A DNA stretch of 64,000 bases from Ruegeria sp. R13_0 (GCF_017743995.1 NZ_JAGHRB010000006.1:186001-250000); one strand, 5' to 3'. Numbered from the stretch's first letter, positions 34,246-43,657 are shown. The notes: generated from the letters alone by a model not told the origin. Translations and numbers: made by a program.

Positions 34246-35340
34246 CTATCGTACGATGAATTCGGCATGCAGGGCGCCCGCGGCTTTGATCGTTTTCAAA
34301 ATGTCGATCATGTCGCGCGGCGAAACCCCCAGGGCGTTCAGCCCGGCCACGACCTCTGACAGGGTGGTGGCTTCGGGGATCTCGGCCAGGCCGGTGCCTT
34401 CTTCCTCTTCGATGCCGGCGAAGGTTCTGGGGACCACGACGGTCTCTCCGTCAGCAAAGGGGTTGGGTTGAACCGCGATCGGAGCCTCCTCTACCGTCAG
34501 GGTCAGGTTGCCTTGGGAAACCGCGACCCGAGAAATCCGAACTTCTTGCCCCATGACAATCGTGCCCGAGCGCTGATCCACCACAACGCGGGCCTTGGTT
34601 TCAGGCTCAACCAGGATGTTTTCGATCCGACCGATAGCGTGCGCTGTTGACACGGACTGAGTGGCCGCGATGTTCAGCTCAACAGTTCCGGAATCGCGCA
34701 TGATGGCCACGGCGCGGTTGAATTCGCGGTTGATGGCCGTTTCGATCCGGCCCGCTGTCGTAAAATCAGGCTCACGCAGGGCCAACCGCATTTGGGTCAG
34801 GGTGGACAAGTCAAAGTCGATCTCGCGCTCGACCCGCGCGCCGGATGGGATCACGCCCGAGGTGGGAACGCCCCGAACGACGGTCGCGGCTTCACCTTCA
34901 GCCGATGCACCACCCGCCAGCACTGTGCCTTGGGCAACAGCGTAGATTTGCCCGTCCGCTGCGTTCAGAGGGGTCATGATCAACGTGCCGCCCAACAGGC
35001 TGCTCGAATCCCCGATGGCCGAGACAGTGACGTCGATTTGCCCTCCGACCCGCGAAAACGGGGGGAGGCTGGCCGTCACAAGGACGGCGGCGACATTCTT
35101 GGGGCGAAAATCTTCACCATTCACATTCACGCCCAACCGTTCGAGGATGTTGGACATGATCTCTTCGGTGAAGGGGGAATTCCGCAACCCGTCGCCGGTT
35201 CCATTCAGGCCTACGACAAGGCCGTAGCCGACCAGGTCGTTGCCGCGCACCCCGTCGAAATCAACCAGATCTTTCAGACGGATTGCGCCGGCGAAAGCAA
35301 GGCTGGGCATCAGAGCCAGAAGAAAAACAAGAACCCTCAT
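34246..35340 (-). CDS. flgI: Flagellar P-ring protein FlgI
   Basis: A 364-residue periplasmic protein forming the P ring around the flagellar rod. Signal peptide MRVLVFLLALMPSLAFA; the mature part opens RLKDLVDFDGVRGNDLVGYGLVVGLNGTGD, diagnostic for FlgI. It overlaps the flgL stop by 4 bases and is the last gene of the minus-strand flagellar block. Confidence 0.96.
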   Translation of the reverse strand: MRVLVFLLALMPSLAFAGAIRLKDLVDFDGVRGNDLVGYGLVVGLNGTGDGLRNSPFTEEIMSNILERLGVNVNGEDFRPKNVAAVLVTASLPPFSRVGGQIDVTVSAIGDSSSLLGGTLIMTPLNAADGQIYAVAQGTVLAGGASAEGEAATVVRGVPTSGVIPSGARVEREIDFDLSTLTQMRLALREPDFTTAGRIETAINREFNRAVAIMRDSGTVELNIAATQSVSTAHAIGRIENILVEPETKARVVVDQRSGTIVMGQEVRISRVAVSQGNLTLTVEEAPIAVQPNPFADGETVVVPRTFAGIEEEEGTGLAEIPEATTLSEVVAGLNALGVSPRDMIDILKTIKAAGALHAEFIVR

Positions 35341-36350
35341 CTCAGGAAGTTCACCAGTGATAGGTTCGCATTGCGAACGGTGACGGAATAGAGGCTTTCC
35401 AATTGGAACTGCACGGCCTGAAGCTTAGTGGCCGTTTCATAGGGATCGGCCTCGATCAAGGCATTGCGGGTGTATTCCAGGCTGGTGCGCGCGGCGGCAT
35501 TGCGGCTTGTCGCCTGTTCGACGCGCGCTTCGGCTGCACCGACCTCGGCCCGCAAAATGACCGTGTCATCCTGCGCATTTGCCAGGGCAACGCCCAACTG
35601 CTTGAACAACCCGGTGCGCTGATCGTTCGGCACCGCCAAGGCATCGTCGGCAACCAGCGCGGCGATAGCAACATCCCTGAGCGCCGCCTTCAGCGCAGGG
35701 TCCGTCGCCGTGATATCGAGAGTAACGCGTTCATTTTCGGCAATCTGCATCGATGGCAGCGCGGCGTTCGACCCTTGGTAGATGACCGCGTCAAAACCTG
35801 CGGGGTCATTGAACCAAGCCTCGGCTGCGTTGCGAATGTCGGTCACAGTCACCAAGCCCGTCAACTCAGCCTCAAGCGCGGTCAGCAAGGTCTCGGCCGA
35901 AGGCAGCGGCGAGACATCCGTCGCAGTGCCGGAAAACAGGCTGCGGCCGCCAATCCGGGTGTTCAGCGCGGACATCATCGTATCAAGCTCGTTCCGGGCC
36001 TGGACCGAGGCCTGTTCATGCGTCACAGCGTGGTTTGCTGTGCCAAAGGCCAGCAACGTCGCCGTCATCTCGCCAGTCGAGTCACTGAACACGCCAAGGC
36101 TTTGCTGCATCGCGTCCGAGAACAGCTTGGCCTCGGACGTGGCGATGCCAAACGCATCCAAACGCGTCAGGCTGCGGTCCAGATCGAGGAGGTGCGAATA
36201 GTCCCCGCCCAGATGGCCTGAGACGTCCTGCACCGTGCCGGTCGACATTTCATACGAAAGCGTTTCAATCTGTTGCTTGATCTGGGTGGACCGGGTCTGC
36301 AAGGTCAGACCTCGGGCAAGATCGCCTATGGATGTCAGCGTCATGTTCAT
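35337..36350 (-). CDS. flgL: Flagellar hook-filament junction protein FlgL (flagellin-like)
   Basis: A 337-residue flagellin-like protein with the conserved helical ends: N-terminal IGDLARGLTLQTRSTQIKQQIETLSYEMSTG and C-terminal ATKLQAVQFQLESLYSVTVRNANLSLVNFLR. It connects FlgK to the filament. It overlaps flgK and flgI by 4 bases each; order and size fit FlgL. Confidence 0.85.
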   Translation of the reverse strand: MNMTLTSIGDLARGLTLQTRSTQIKQQIETLSYEMSTGTVQDVSGHLGGDYSHLLDLDRSLTRLDAFGIATSEAKLFSDAMQQSLGVFSDSTGEMTATLLAFGTANHAVTHEQASVQARNELDTMMSALNTRIGGRSLFSGTATDVSPLPSAETLLTALEAELTGLVTVTDIRNAAEAWFNDPAGFDAVIYQGSNAALPSMQIAENERVTLDITATDPALKAALRDVAIAALVADDALAVPNDQRTGLFKQLGVALANAQDDTVILRAEVGAAEARVEQATSRNAAARTSLEYTRNALIEADPYETATKLQAVQFQLESLYSVTVRNANLSLVNFLR

Positions 36351-37798
36351 AGCCTCAATAGGGTGTCCATCAGCTCATCCACGACCGAGATGAGACGCGC
36401 GTTGGCCGCATAGGCCTGTTCGATTTGCATCAGCTGTTGCAGTTCCTGATCGGTATCAACACCCTGCTCCGCCTCTAGCTGCTGCATCTGCTTCTGGGCG
36501 CCGGTTGCGAATGTTTTGCGTTGTTCGGCAACATGGGCATCTGCGCCGACGCGCGACATCATCGCTTCGGCGATCTCAGAGGCGCGCATGTTTCCGGTGC
36601 CAAAGATCGCCCCGGCGACTGGGCGGGCTTCGACCAGAACGGTGCTGAAGGCCTGCAGCTGAGTCGAATCTCCTGGGTCGTTCGGGGCAGCAGCGCCGAG
36701 ACCTGCACGCAGCCTCCAGCTGTCGCCACCGGTATCCGGGTTTACGACCGCGTTGAGGCTGATGCGAGAGGCAATCCCGGTCAGCATCGTCAGATTCAGA
36801 CGGTTTCCGCCATCAGTAAACAAGCCCGGATCAGTGGCCAATGCGGTCGGATCCAACCCGGGTGTTTCAAACCGCTCGACTAAATCGCGCGCAACCGTGT
36901 CGAGTTGGGTTTGCACCTCGGGTGCAAGCCGGTCGCGGATTTCAAATTGGGCCGCCAGCGCCCCGCCGCGGATCTGTGCGGTATCACCGCTGGTCCGGAC
37001 CGGGTTTCTGTTCATCTCCAGCCCCGACAGCAGGCCGTTGCCAATTGTCATATGGGGCTGGGTGTCGCCTGTGGTGGTAAAGGAAAACTCAGCTGCTTTG
37101 CCCTCAAGCAGGATCAGCCCGCCATCGGAGTAGAGAGAAACACGGTCATTGTCGCGCGGGACGACGTTGACCGGAATCACTTCATTGACCTGGTCGATCA
37201 GAACCTGCCGCTGATCCAGAAAGGCATTGATGTCACCGCCCGAGTTTCGGATCGCAGGGATTCTGGCGTTCAGATCCTCGATATCCTTGAGGGTCTGGTT
37301 CAGGCTGGCGATCTGCGAGCCGATCGTCCGGTCTGCGTCCGAACGCAACTGCCGCAATCCTTCGGATGCCCGATTCAGATTGGCGGCCAGGTCGCTGCCA
37401 CTGCGGGCCACTTGATCCAAACGCTCGACCGAGTCAGGCAGGCTGGCGGCTGTGATCAGGCTGCTTTCGAACTCGGCCAGACGATTGGAGAGAGATGCCG
37501 TGTCCTCCGGCGTGCCCACGACCCTTTCCAGTTGAGTGTGAAAGTCGGCCACAGCGGATTGGTGCGACAGATCGGCGTCGGTGGCGCGGCGATTGGCCGT
37601 CAGAACCGGGTCCTGATGCCGAATGATGCCTGCGGTGCGGACGCCATTGCCTGAAATCAGGCTGGTGGTCAGCTCCAATGAGCGCTTGGCGTAGCCGGGT
37701 GTCAGGGCGTTTGCGATGTTTCCGGAAACGACCGACGCACCCCGGCTGGTGGCGGTCAGGCCGGTCATGGCGTTGTTCAAAGCTGTCGACAGGTTCAT
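36347..37798 (-). CDS. flgK: Flagellar hook-associated protein FlgK
   Basis: A 483-residue hook-filament junction protein. N-terminal MNLSTALNNAMTGLTATSRG and GYAKRSLELT are typical of the axial protein family; the C-terminus ends QQLMQIEQAYAANARLISVVDELMDTLLRL, the helical axial motif. It lies between flgE and flgL, overlapping flgL by 4 bases. Confidence 0.94.
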   Translation of the reverse strand: MNLSTALNNAMTGLTATSRGASVVSGNIANALTPGYAKRSLELTTSLISGNGVRTAGIIRHQDPVLTANRRATDADLSHQSAVADFHTQLERVVGTPEDTASLSNRLAEFESSLITAASLPDSVERLDQVARSGSDLAANLNRASEGLRQLRSDADRTIGSQIASLNQTLKDIEDLNARIPAIRNSGGDINAFLDQRQVLIDQVNEVIPVNVVPRDNDRVSLYSDGGLILLEGKAAEFSFTTTGDTQPHMTIGNGLLSGLEMNRNPVRTSGDTAQIRGGALAAQFEIRDRLAPEVQTQLDTVARDLVERFETPGLDPTALATDPGLFTDGGNRLNLTMLTGIASRISLNAVVNPDTGGDSWRLRAGLGAAAPNDPGDSTQLQAFSTVLVEARPVAGAIFGTGNMRASEIAEAMMSRVGADAHVAEQRKTFATGAQKQMQQLEAEQGVDTDQELQQLMQIEQAYAANARLISVVDELMDTLLRL

Positions 37799-37825
37799 CC
37801 GACGGGTCCTTTCCGAGGGTCAAAG

Positions 37826-39121
37826 TCAGCGTTTGATATTGGTGGTTTCCTGCAGCATCTCATCGACGGTCTGGATCACCTTGGCGCTTGAGGAATAGGC
37901 GCGCTGGGTCTTGATCATCGAGGTCAGCTCGGTCGCGACATCCGTGGTGGATTCCTCGCGCGCGAAGGATACGAGGTCACCCGTTGGGCCCTCGCCCGCA
38001 TTCCACAGGAAGAACGTGCCGCTCTCACGCGACGGTGCGTAGGTTTGGCTATCCAGCGCGGTCAGGCCGTTGGGGTTTGGGACATCTGCCAGAGGGATCT
38101 GGAACATGCGACGGCTGACACCGGTGTCGTAGAAGGCATAGACGTACCCGTTTTCATCGACCTGAACACTGGTCATCGTTCCCACCGCTGACCCGTCGCG
38201 CGTGATCGAGACGGGGGCGAAGGTGTCCGACAATTGCGTGATCCCGTCTGCATCGCCGATCTCGCCGATATTGATCTCCATAGGGCCGCCTGCGACGTTC
38301 ACCACCACGCTGCCGGTTGCCGGATCATAAGCCCCGCCTGTTACCGCAGCGACCGTTGCAAGCGTACCGCCTGCGGTCCGGCTGTCGGTGAAGGTCAGAG
38401 TGTATTCGCCGATCACTGCGCCACCCGACGCCGAATCGCGCATGATCATGGTCCATTCATTGCTGGACCCTGTTGCCGGAACGGTTGGCACCAGCTCGAT
38501 GTCGACGCTTTCGGATTTGCCCAGGTTGTCGAAATATTCAACGGACAGGGGCTGCGTATCACCTGGTGCGCCCGCATCTGTGGCAGTGGCGGGCAGGTTC
38601 ATGCGCAGGTTCATCTGTGTTGTCGGAGCACCGGACAGCTGGTTCACACTCAGCTGAATGGGCTCAAGCGCCGCGGGCGTATCCCGCGGCACAGCAGGGA
38701 TCGAGCCATCCGGGTTCGCGCGCCATCCCAGAAGCACCAGACCAGATTCGGTGACCAGATAGCCCTGATCATTTGTGCGAAATGATCCGGTGGTGGTCAG
38801 CAGCATCTCATTCGAGCCACCCGCAATCTGCGAGCTTGGCCGCACCGGCAGCATCCCCCGCCCGCGCACGGCCAAATCGGTCGAGTTGTTGGTGGTGACC
38901 AGAGAGCCGCGTTGATCAATCAGCCGCTGACTTGTGGTGCGCACACCACCAGCGGAATAGCTGCCCCCTTGGCCCGAGGTGACCATGGAATGAAAATCCG
39001 TCTCCACCCGCTTGTAGCCGTAGGTCGAGGAGTTGGCGATGTTGTCTGAAATCGTAGCCAGCCTGTTGGCATTGGCCTTCAACGCCGCCACACCGGCATT
39101 CAGCGAAGAGGAAATGGTCAT
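37826..39121 (-). CDS. flgE: Flagellar hook protein FlgE
   Basis: A 431-residue hook protein: N-terminal SSLNAGVAALKANANRLATISDNIANSSTYGYKRVETDF and C-terminal MIKTQRAYSSSAKVIQTVDEMLQETTNIKR, the flagellar rod/hook motifs. ATG 39121 is chosen because an extended frame to 39157 adds a run without homology. A CtrA-like box (39176-39190) lies about 55 bases upstream. Confidence 0.94.
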   Translation of the reverse strand: MTISSSLNAGVAALKANANRLATISDNIANSSTYGYKRVETDFHSMVTSGQGGSYSAGGVRTTSQRLIDQRGSLVTTNNSTDLAVRGRGMLPVRPSSQIAGGSNEMLLTTTGSFRTNDQGYLVTESGLVLLGWRANPDGSIPAVPRDTPAALEPIQLSVNQLSGAPTTQMNLRMNLPATATDAGAPGDTQPLSVEYFDNLGKSESVDIELVPTVPATGSSNEWTMIMRDSASGGAVIGEYTLTFTDSRTAGGTLATVAAVTGGAYDPATGSVVVNVAGGPMEINIGEIGDADGITQLSDTFAPVSITRDGSAVGTMTSVQVDENGYVYAFYDTGVSRRMFQIPLADVPNPNGLTALDSQTYAPSRESGTFFLWNAGEGPTGDLVSFAREESTTDVATELTSMIKTQRAYSSSAKVIQTVDEMLQETTNIKR

Positions 39122-39164
39122 TGGCACGCCCTTCTGTTGCGTCAATCGTTGATGCAACAGGTAA

Positions 39165-39186
39165 CGCGCTGGGCCTTAACAGCGCG
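39165..39186. repeat. 7-bp inverted repeat upstream of flgE
   Basis: CGCGCTG and CAGCGCG flank an 8-base spacer (GGCCTTAA). It overlaps the TTAA-N7-CTAA element, so the dyad may be a coincidence of the CtrA-like box. A direct repeat AACAGGTAA also occurs at 39156-39164 and 39189-39197. Confidence 0.4.
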
Positions 39187-39190
39187 CTAA
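39176..39190. promoter_or_regulatory. flgE: CtrA-like box upstream of flgE
   Basis: TTAA-CAGCGCG-CTAA, i.e. one mismatch from the TTAA-N7-TTAA CtrA consensus (7 of 8 half-site bases). CtrA controls motility in Rhodobacterales. It sits 55 bases upstream of flgE on the transcribed strand. Confidence 0.5.
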
Positions 39191-39212
39191 CAGGTAAAAT
39201 GCCACCTATCCT

Positions 39213-40052
39213 TTAGCGATTTCGCAGAAAGATCACCTCGATCCGGTTGTTGCGAACGGCCATGGGATTGCTGTTCGACAACTCTCGGTCCGCGTGCCCG
39301 GTCACCCGGTCAAGCCTCTGTTCTGAAAAACCTTTATCCTCGAGAAGCTGCCGGACAACCTGCGCCCGCGCGGTGGACAAATCCCAGGCCGGGTTGTCTG
39401 CCAGAACCACCGGAGACGCGCTGACATGCCCTTCGACGGCGACGTCATTGCGCACGAGATCCGATGATCGGGCCACCAACAGAGCAAGCGCGCGCATCAT
39501 CGTGGTCGGCTTGTCTGTTCCCGATTCGAACAGAAGCTGATCCTCGGTGTCGAACAGTTCGACCACCAGTCCTTCGTCGGTGACCCGCGTGACGATGTGC
39601 TTCAGCACCTTGTCCGATACCATACTCTCACCCGTGCGCCCCAAAAGCTGCGCCTCGAGTGTCGAGAAATCCTCGGTCGTGCCTTTGCCTGCGCCGTCGG
39701 CATCCACCCCGGTGGAGCCGCGCGCCTTTCGGGCCTCGGTCGGGAAACGGGCGCTTGCACCCGATCCGTCCATCACCATCGTTTTCTCGGAAAACATATT
39801 GTTGCCGCCAAAGGCCCCATCACCCCCACCCGAGACCGGGTTCACCGGAATCGTTGGCGAGAAGTAATCCGCCAGCCCTTTGCGTTGTTTTTCGGTCGTT
39901 GCATTCAGCAGCCACATCAACATGAAGAAGGCCATCATGGCCGTGACGAAGTCCGCATATGCGACCTTCCACGCGCCACCGTGATGGCCATCGCCACCTG
40001 ATACACGCTTCTTCTTGATGATGATTGGCGCCGCATTGGTTTGCGCACCCAT
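39213..40052 (-). CDS. motB: Flagellar motor protein MotB
   Basis: A 279-residue stator protein: cytoplasmic N-terminus (APIIIKKKRVSGGDG), one membrane helix VAYADFVTAMMAFFMLMWLL with the plug-gating Asp equivalent in ADF, and a C-terminal OmpA-like peptidoglycan-binding domain. The neighbouring motA is not in the window. GTG 40061 opens the frame, but ATG 40052 with AAGG 8 bases upstream is preferred. Confidence 0.88.
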   Translation of the reverse strand: MGAQTNAAPIIIKKKRVSGGDGHHGGAWKVAYADFVTAMMAFFMLMWLLNATTEKQRKGLADYFSPTIPVNPVSGGGDGAFGGNNMFSEKTMVMDGSGASARFPTEARKARGSTGVDADGAGKGTTEDFSTLEAQLLGRTGESMVSDKVLKHIVTRVTDEGLVVELFDTEDQLLFESGTDKPTTMMRALALLVARSSDLVRNDVAVEGHVSASPVVLADNPAWDLSTARAQVVRQLLEDKGFSEQRLDRVTGHADRELSNSNPMAVRNNRIEVIFLRNR

Positions 40053-40099
40053 CTCCACCACCTTTTTATCACCCAGTTACAGGCGTAGCAGTGCAGGTC

Positions 40100-40114
40100 T
40101 TAAGGGCGGCTTAA
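40100..40114. promoter_or_regulatory. motB: CtrA box upstream of motB
   Basis: TTAA-GGGCGGC-TTAA is a perfect TTAA-N7-TTAA. It is 48 bases upstream of the motB start, in the gap after fliI. The sequence GCATTTTAnnTGTTA is also shared with the region upstream of flgE. Confidence 0.65.
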
Positions 40115-40139
40115 CACTTAAAATGCTTCGGACTTCGCA

Positions 40140-41477
40140 TCATCGTGGCAAGCCCGCCGACGCCCTGCGCAGGATCAGGGACAACCGGTTGAAGCTGTTC
40201 TCAATACCCTCCGGATCGGTTTTGCCGAAGAAGCTGTCCAGCTCATCATGAACACGTACGGCCTGATCCAGCAGCGGGTCCGAACCCTCGGCATAGAGAC
40301 CGGCCCGGATCATCACCTCGGACTGCTCGTAGCTGCCCACCAGTTTCCGGGTTTCCGAGATCATCTGGTTCTGGGCCTCGGTCGCGGCGGCAGGCAGGCT
40401 GCGCGACACCGACCGGCTGAGGTCAATCGCGGGGAACCGTCCGCGCTCGGCGATGTCGCGGCTCAGGACGATATGCCCGTCCAGAACGCCGCGCAGGATA
40501 TCCGCAACAGGTTCGTCCATATCGGAGCCAGCGACCAGAACGCTGAAAACGGCGGTGATGTCGCCCTGCGCCTGTGTGCCCGGACCGGCGCGCTCACACA
40601 GATTGGCAATCAAGGGGGTCACCGACGGAGGGAACCCGCGCAGCGAGGGGGACTCCCCCATCGCCACGGCGATTTCACGATGCGCCTCGGCAAAACGCGT
40701 GACCGAATCGGCCAGGAACAACACGTTGAGGCCCTGATCGCGCAGATACTCGGCCACCGACATCGCCGACCACGCGCAGCGGCGACGGGCCAGAGCGGAC
40801 TGATCCGAGGTCGCCGCCACCACAACCGCGCGTTTCATCGCCTCGGGCCCCAGAGCATGGGCCACGAATTCATTCACCTCGCGCCCGCGTTCCCCGACCA
40901 GAGCCACCACAACCGCATCCGCCTGCATTGACCGGGCCAGAGTCGCCAGCAGCGTCGATTTACCCACACCCGAGCCAGCGAAAAGACCCACGCGCTGGCC
41001 CTGCACGATCGGCAGCATGGTGTTTAGTACAGACAGACCCGTGGCCATCCGCTCACCCAGCGGCTTACGCTCCACGGCGGGCGGAGGGGGTTGCACAATG
41101 TCCCGCGCCTGCGCCCCCGGCAGCAGCGGTTTTCCGTCCAGCGCCCGGCCAAACGGGTCAATGACCCGACCCAACCAATGCATCCCCGGCGCAAACTCGG
41201 GCGAGGCCTTCAGGCTTACACGGTTGCCAAGGCTGACGCCATCGGGCGCGGATCCGGGAATCATGTGGATATGATCGGCCTCCACATGCAAAACTTCGCC
41301 CTCAAGATCGGGACCTGCGCGGCGGTGGAGCGTCAGCAGGTCACCGATTCGCGCGTGTTCGGTCAGGCCGCTGACCTCGATCACCCCATGCGCCACGCCG
41401 GACACAAGGCCCACATGGCGCACCGCGGACAGCCTGTCGAATTCGTATTTCAGAAGCATCGGATCGAGATCGGACAT
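40140..41477 (-). CDS. fliI: Flagellum-specific ATPase FliI
   Basis: A 445-residue F1-beta-like hexameric ATPase of the type III export apparatus. Walker A is GLFAGSGVGKSTLL near 166-178; ALVGERGREVNEF, VLFLADSVTRFAEAHRE (Walker B) and the C-terminal DEPVADILRGVLDGHIVLSRD are diagnostic. The frame opens at 41984, but ATG 41477 gives the family length and a start (MSDLDPMLLKYEF) just upstream of the divergent flgB. FliH and FliJ are not adjacent in the window. Confidence 0.96.
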   Translation of the reverse strand: MSDLDPMLLKYEFDRLSAVRHVGLVSGVAHGVIEVSGLTEHARIGDLLTLHRRAGPDLEGEVLHVEADHIHMIPGSAPDGVSLGNRVSLKASPEFAPGMHWLGRVIDPFGRALDGKPLLPGAQARDIVQPPPPAVERKPLGERMATGLSVLNTMLPIVQGQRVGLFAGSGVGKSTLLATLARSMQADAVVVALVGERGREVNEFVAHALGPEAMKRAVVVAATSDQSALARRRCAWSAMSVAEYLRDQGLNVLFLADSVTRFAEAHREIAVAMGESPSLRGFPPSVTPLIANLCERAGPGTQAQGDITAVFSVLVAGSDMDEPVADILRGVLDGHIVLSRDIAERGRFPAIDLSRSVSRSLPAAATEAQNQMISETRKLVGSYEQSEVMIRAGLYAEGSDPLLDQAVRVHDELDSFFGKTDPEGIENSFNRLSLILRRASAGLPR

Positions 41478-41526
41478 TGTGGGTTCTCCAACTGGGTTCT
41501 GAAAACGGTTTCTAAAGGAATCGGGG

Positions 41527-41541
41527 TTAAGCCTTGATTGA
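41527..41541. promoter_or_regulatory. flgB: CtrA-like box upstream of flgB
   Basis: TTAA-GCCTTGA-TTGA, one mismatch from TTAA-N7-TTAA. It lies 24 bases before the flgB start, in the fliI/flgB divergent gap. Confidence 0.4.
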
Positions 41542-41564
41542 AATTGATCGAGGGAGAAGCCCCG

Positions 41565-41954
41565 ATGTTCTCTGACCTGAACGTCTTTAAGACAGCGTAC
41601 GCAATGGCAACCCATGCCGGACAACGGCAGGCCGTCATTGCGCGCAACATGGCCAACGCTGATACGCCGGGCTACCAGCCCCGCGATATCGAGGCCTTCA
41701 AAACCGCATTCGAAAACACCTCGGCTAAGACCGAAATGACCGCCACCCGGCAAGGTCATCTGAACGGCAGCAGCCCAACCGGGCAGAACTGGGCCGAGTA
41801 TGAGGCTGAGTCGCATGGCGATCCCAATGGCAATGGCGTGTCGTTGGAAGGCGAGATGCTCAAAGCGATTGAGGTCAAGCGCCAGCATGACCGCGCCCTG
41901 GCGATCTATCGCTCGTCCATTGGTATTCTGCGCACCAGCCTGGGTCGTGGGTAA
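41565..41954 (+). CDS. flgB: Flagellar basal-body rod protein FlgB
   Basis: A 129-residue rod protein: AYAMATHAGQRQAVIARNMANADTPGYQPRD is the rod-protein N-terminus, and the C-terminus ends SIGILRTSLGRG. ATG 41565 has AGGGAGAAG upstream; the earlier in-frame start at 41538 is not needed. First gene of the plus-strand flagellar block, divergent from fliI. Confidence 0.94.
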   Translation: MFSDLNVFKTAYAMATHAGQRQAVIARNMANADTPGYQPRDIEAFKTAFENTSAKTEMTATRQGHLNGSSPTGQNWAEYEAESHGDPNGNGVSLEGEMLKAIEVKRQHDRALAIYRSSIGILRTSLGRG

Positions 41955-41966
41955 GGAGCGTTTGAT

Positions 41967-42353
41967 ATGAGCGATTTTTCCCATTCCCTATCCGCCTCGG
42001 CCAGCGCGTTGCGTGCGCAGGCGGCCCGGTTGCGGCACGTGTCCGAGAATATTTCAAACGCGGATACGCCCGGATACCGGCGCAAAACCGTCCCTTTTGA
42101 GACCGTCCAGCAGGACGGCAAGGCGATGGTGCAGGCGGGCCGCGTGCAGCTGGATCGCCGCGACCTGTCGCGTATTCACGACCCGAGCCACCCGCTTGCG
42201 GATGAAAGCGGGCACTACCTCGGCTCGAATGTCGATCTGATGATCGAGATCGCAGACGCGCGTGAAGCCCAGCGCAGTTACGAAGCCAACCTCAAGATGT
42301 TCGATCAGACGCGGCAGATGTCGTCGTCCCTTATGGAATTGCTTAGAAAATAA
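41967..42353 (+). CDS. flgC: Flagellar basal-body rod protein FlgC
   Basis: A 128-residue rod protein with the shared N-terminal ANADTPGYRRKTVPFETVQ-type motif and C-terminal SYEANLKMFDQTRQMSSSLMELLRK. It follows flgB by 12 bases and precedes fliE. Confidence 0.94.
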   Translation: MSDFSHSLSASASALRAQAARLRHVSENISNADTPGYRRKTVPFETVQQDGKAMVQAGRVQLDRRDLSRIHDPSHPLADESGHYLGSNVDLMIEIADAREAQRSYEANLKMFDQTRQMSSSLMELLRK

Positions 42354-42365
42354 AGGAGAGCCAGA

Positions 42366-42656
42366 ATGGATATCCGTTCCCTGACCGCCGCACAGAACTA
42401 CACGGTGGCCCGCCCTGCAACGCAGGCCAATCCCGACCATGAAGGCATGGCACAGGGCCTGCGTTCAACGTTTCAGGACTTTGCCACGACCCTCAAGCAG
42501 AGCGAACAGATGTCGCAGGCCGCGATGACCGGGCAGGCCGACCCGCATGCGCTGGTGCAGGCTCTGGCCCAGACTGAACTTGCGGTCGAAACAGCCGTGA
42601 TCGTCCGCAACAAGGTGGTCGAGGCCTATCAGGAAATCCTGAGAATGCCGGTCTGA
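42366..42656 (+). CDS. fliE: Flagellar hook-basal body protein FliE
   Basis: A 96-residue protein linking the MS ring and rod; C-terminal TELAVETAVIVRNKVVEAYQEILRMPV is the FliE signature. It follows flgC by 12 bases and precedes fliQ by 3. Confidence 0.92.
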   Translation: MDIRSLTAAQNYTVARPATQANPDHEGMAQGLRSTFQDFATTLKQSEQMSQAAMTGQADPHALVQALAQTELAVETAVIVRNKVVEAYQEILRMPV

Positions 42657-42659
42657 GCC

Positions 42660-42932
42660 ATGCTGAGCGAAGGTCTTTTCTACGACATCGTCCGTCAGGC
42701 GCTTTGGGTCGCGGTGATCACCTCGGTCCCGATCCTGACGGTGGCGCTGATCTCGGGCCTGATCGTGGGTCTGTTTCAGGCCCTCACCTCGGTGCAGGAG
42801 ATGACGCTGACCTTCGTGCCCAAACTGATCGCCATCGTCGTCGTGTTCTGGATTTCGATGGGGTTCATGACCCAGACACTTGTCACGTTTTTCGCGGGAA
42901 CCCTGGTTCCGCTGATCGCAGGAGGTCGCTGA
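42660..42932 (+). CDS. fliQ: Flagellar export protein FliQ
   Basis: A 90-residue, two-helix membrane protein of the export gate. The SGLIVGLFQALTSVQEMTLTFVPKL segment is highly characteristic. The stop overlaps the ATG of flgF by 1 base (TGATG), so translation is coupled. Confidence 0.95.
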   Translation: MLSEGLFYDIVRQALWVAVITSVPILTVALISGLIVGLFQALTSVQEMTLTFVPKLIAIVVVFWISMGFMTQTLVTFFAGTLVPLIAGGR

Positions 42933-43642
42933 TGGATACCGCCTATGTCACCCTGTCCCGCCAATCCGGGCTGATGAATGAAATGCGGCTGGTGGCGAAT
43001 AACATCGCCAATGCTAACACCACCGGCTACCGCGCGCAGGGGCTGGTGTTCTCGGAGTTCGTCCGCGACATGCCGGGCAATCCGTCTCTGTCCATGAGCC
43101 GGGCCGAGGCGCGCAATACCTCTCAGCAGCAAGGGGTCCTGACCGAAACCGGGGGGCAGTTCGACTTTGCCATCGAAGGCGATGGCTTCTTCATGGTGGA
43201 AACACCGGAAGGCAACCGCCTGACCCGTGCGGGCAGCTTCTCCCCCAATGCCGAGGGCGATTTGGTCGCCCCGGATGGCGCGCGGGTGTTGGACAGCAAT
43301 GGCTCGCCGGTTTTCATCCCGCCGGATGCAGCCTCGATTGATGTGGGCAGCGACGGGACGCTCAGCGTCGAGGGGCAATTGCTGGGTCAGATCGGGGTGT
43401 ACCGGGTCGAAGACCTCAAGGATTTGGTGCGCGAGGGCAATACGCGGTTCAGCGCGACAGGCAATATAGACCCTGTTGATGAGCCCGTTGTCCTGCACCG
43501 ATTTCTCGAAGGTTCGAATGTCAACGCCATCGCTCAGGTGACCCGGCTGATCGAAATCCAGCGCGCCTACGAATTGGGTCAGAGCTTTCTCGAAACCGAA
43601 CATGAACGGGTGCGCGGCGCGCTCAAAGCGCTGATGCGCTAA
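42932..43642 (+). CDS. flgF: Flagellar basal-body rod protein FlgF
   Basis: A 236-residue rod protein: MDTAYVTLSRQSGLMNEMRLVANNIANANTTGYRAQG and C-terminal VTRLIEIQRAYELGQSFLETEHERVRGALKALMR. The frame is open upstream of ATG 42932, but that ATG overlaps the fliQ stop and gives the family start. Confidence 0.94.
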   Translation: MDTAYVTLSRQSGLMNEMRLVANNIANANTTGYRAQGLVFSEFVRDMPGNPSLSMSRAEARNTSQQQGVLTETGGQFDFAIEGDGFFMVETPEGNRLTRAGSFSPNAEGDLVAPDGARVLDSNGSPVFIPPDAASIDVGSDGTLSVEGQLLGQIGVYRVEDLKDLVREGNTRFSATGNIDPVDEPVVLHRFLEGSNVNAIAQVTRLIEIQRAYELGQSFLETEHERVRGALKALMR

Positions 43643-43657
43643 GAAAGGAGACATCCC

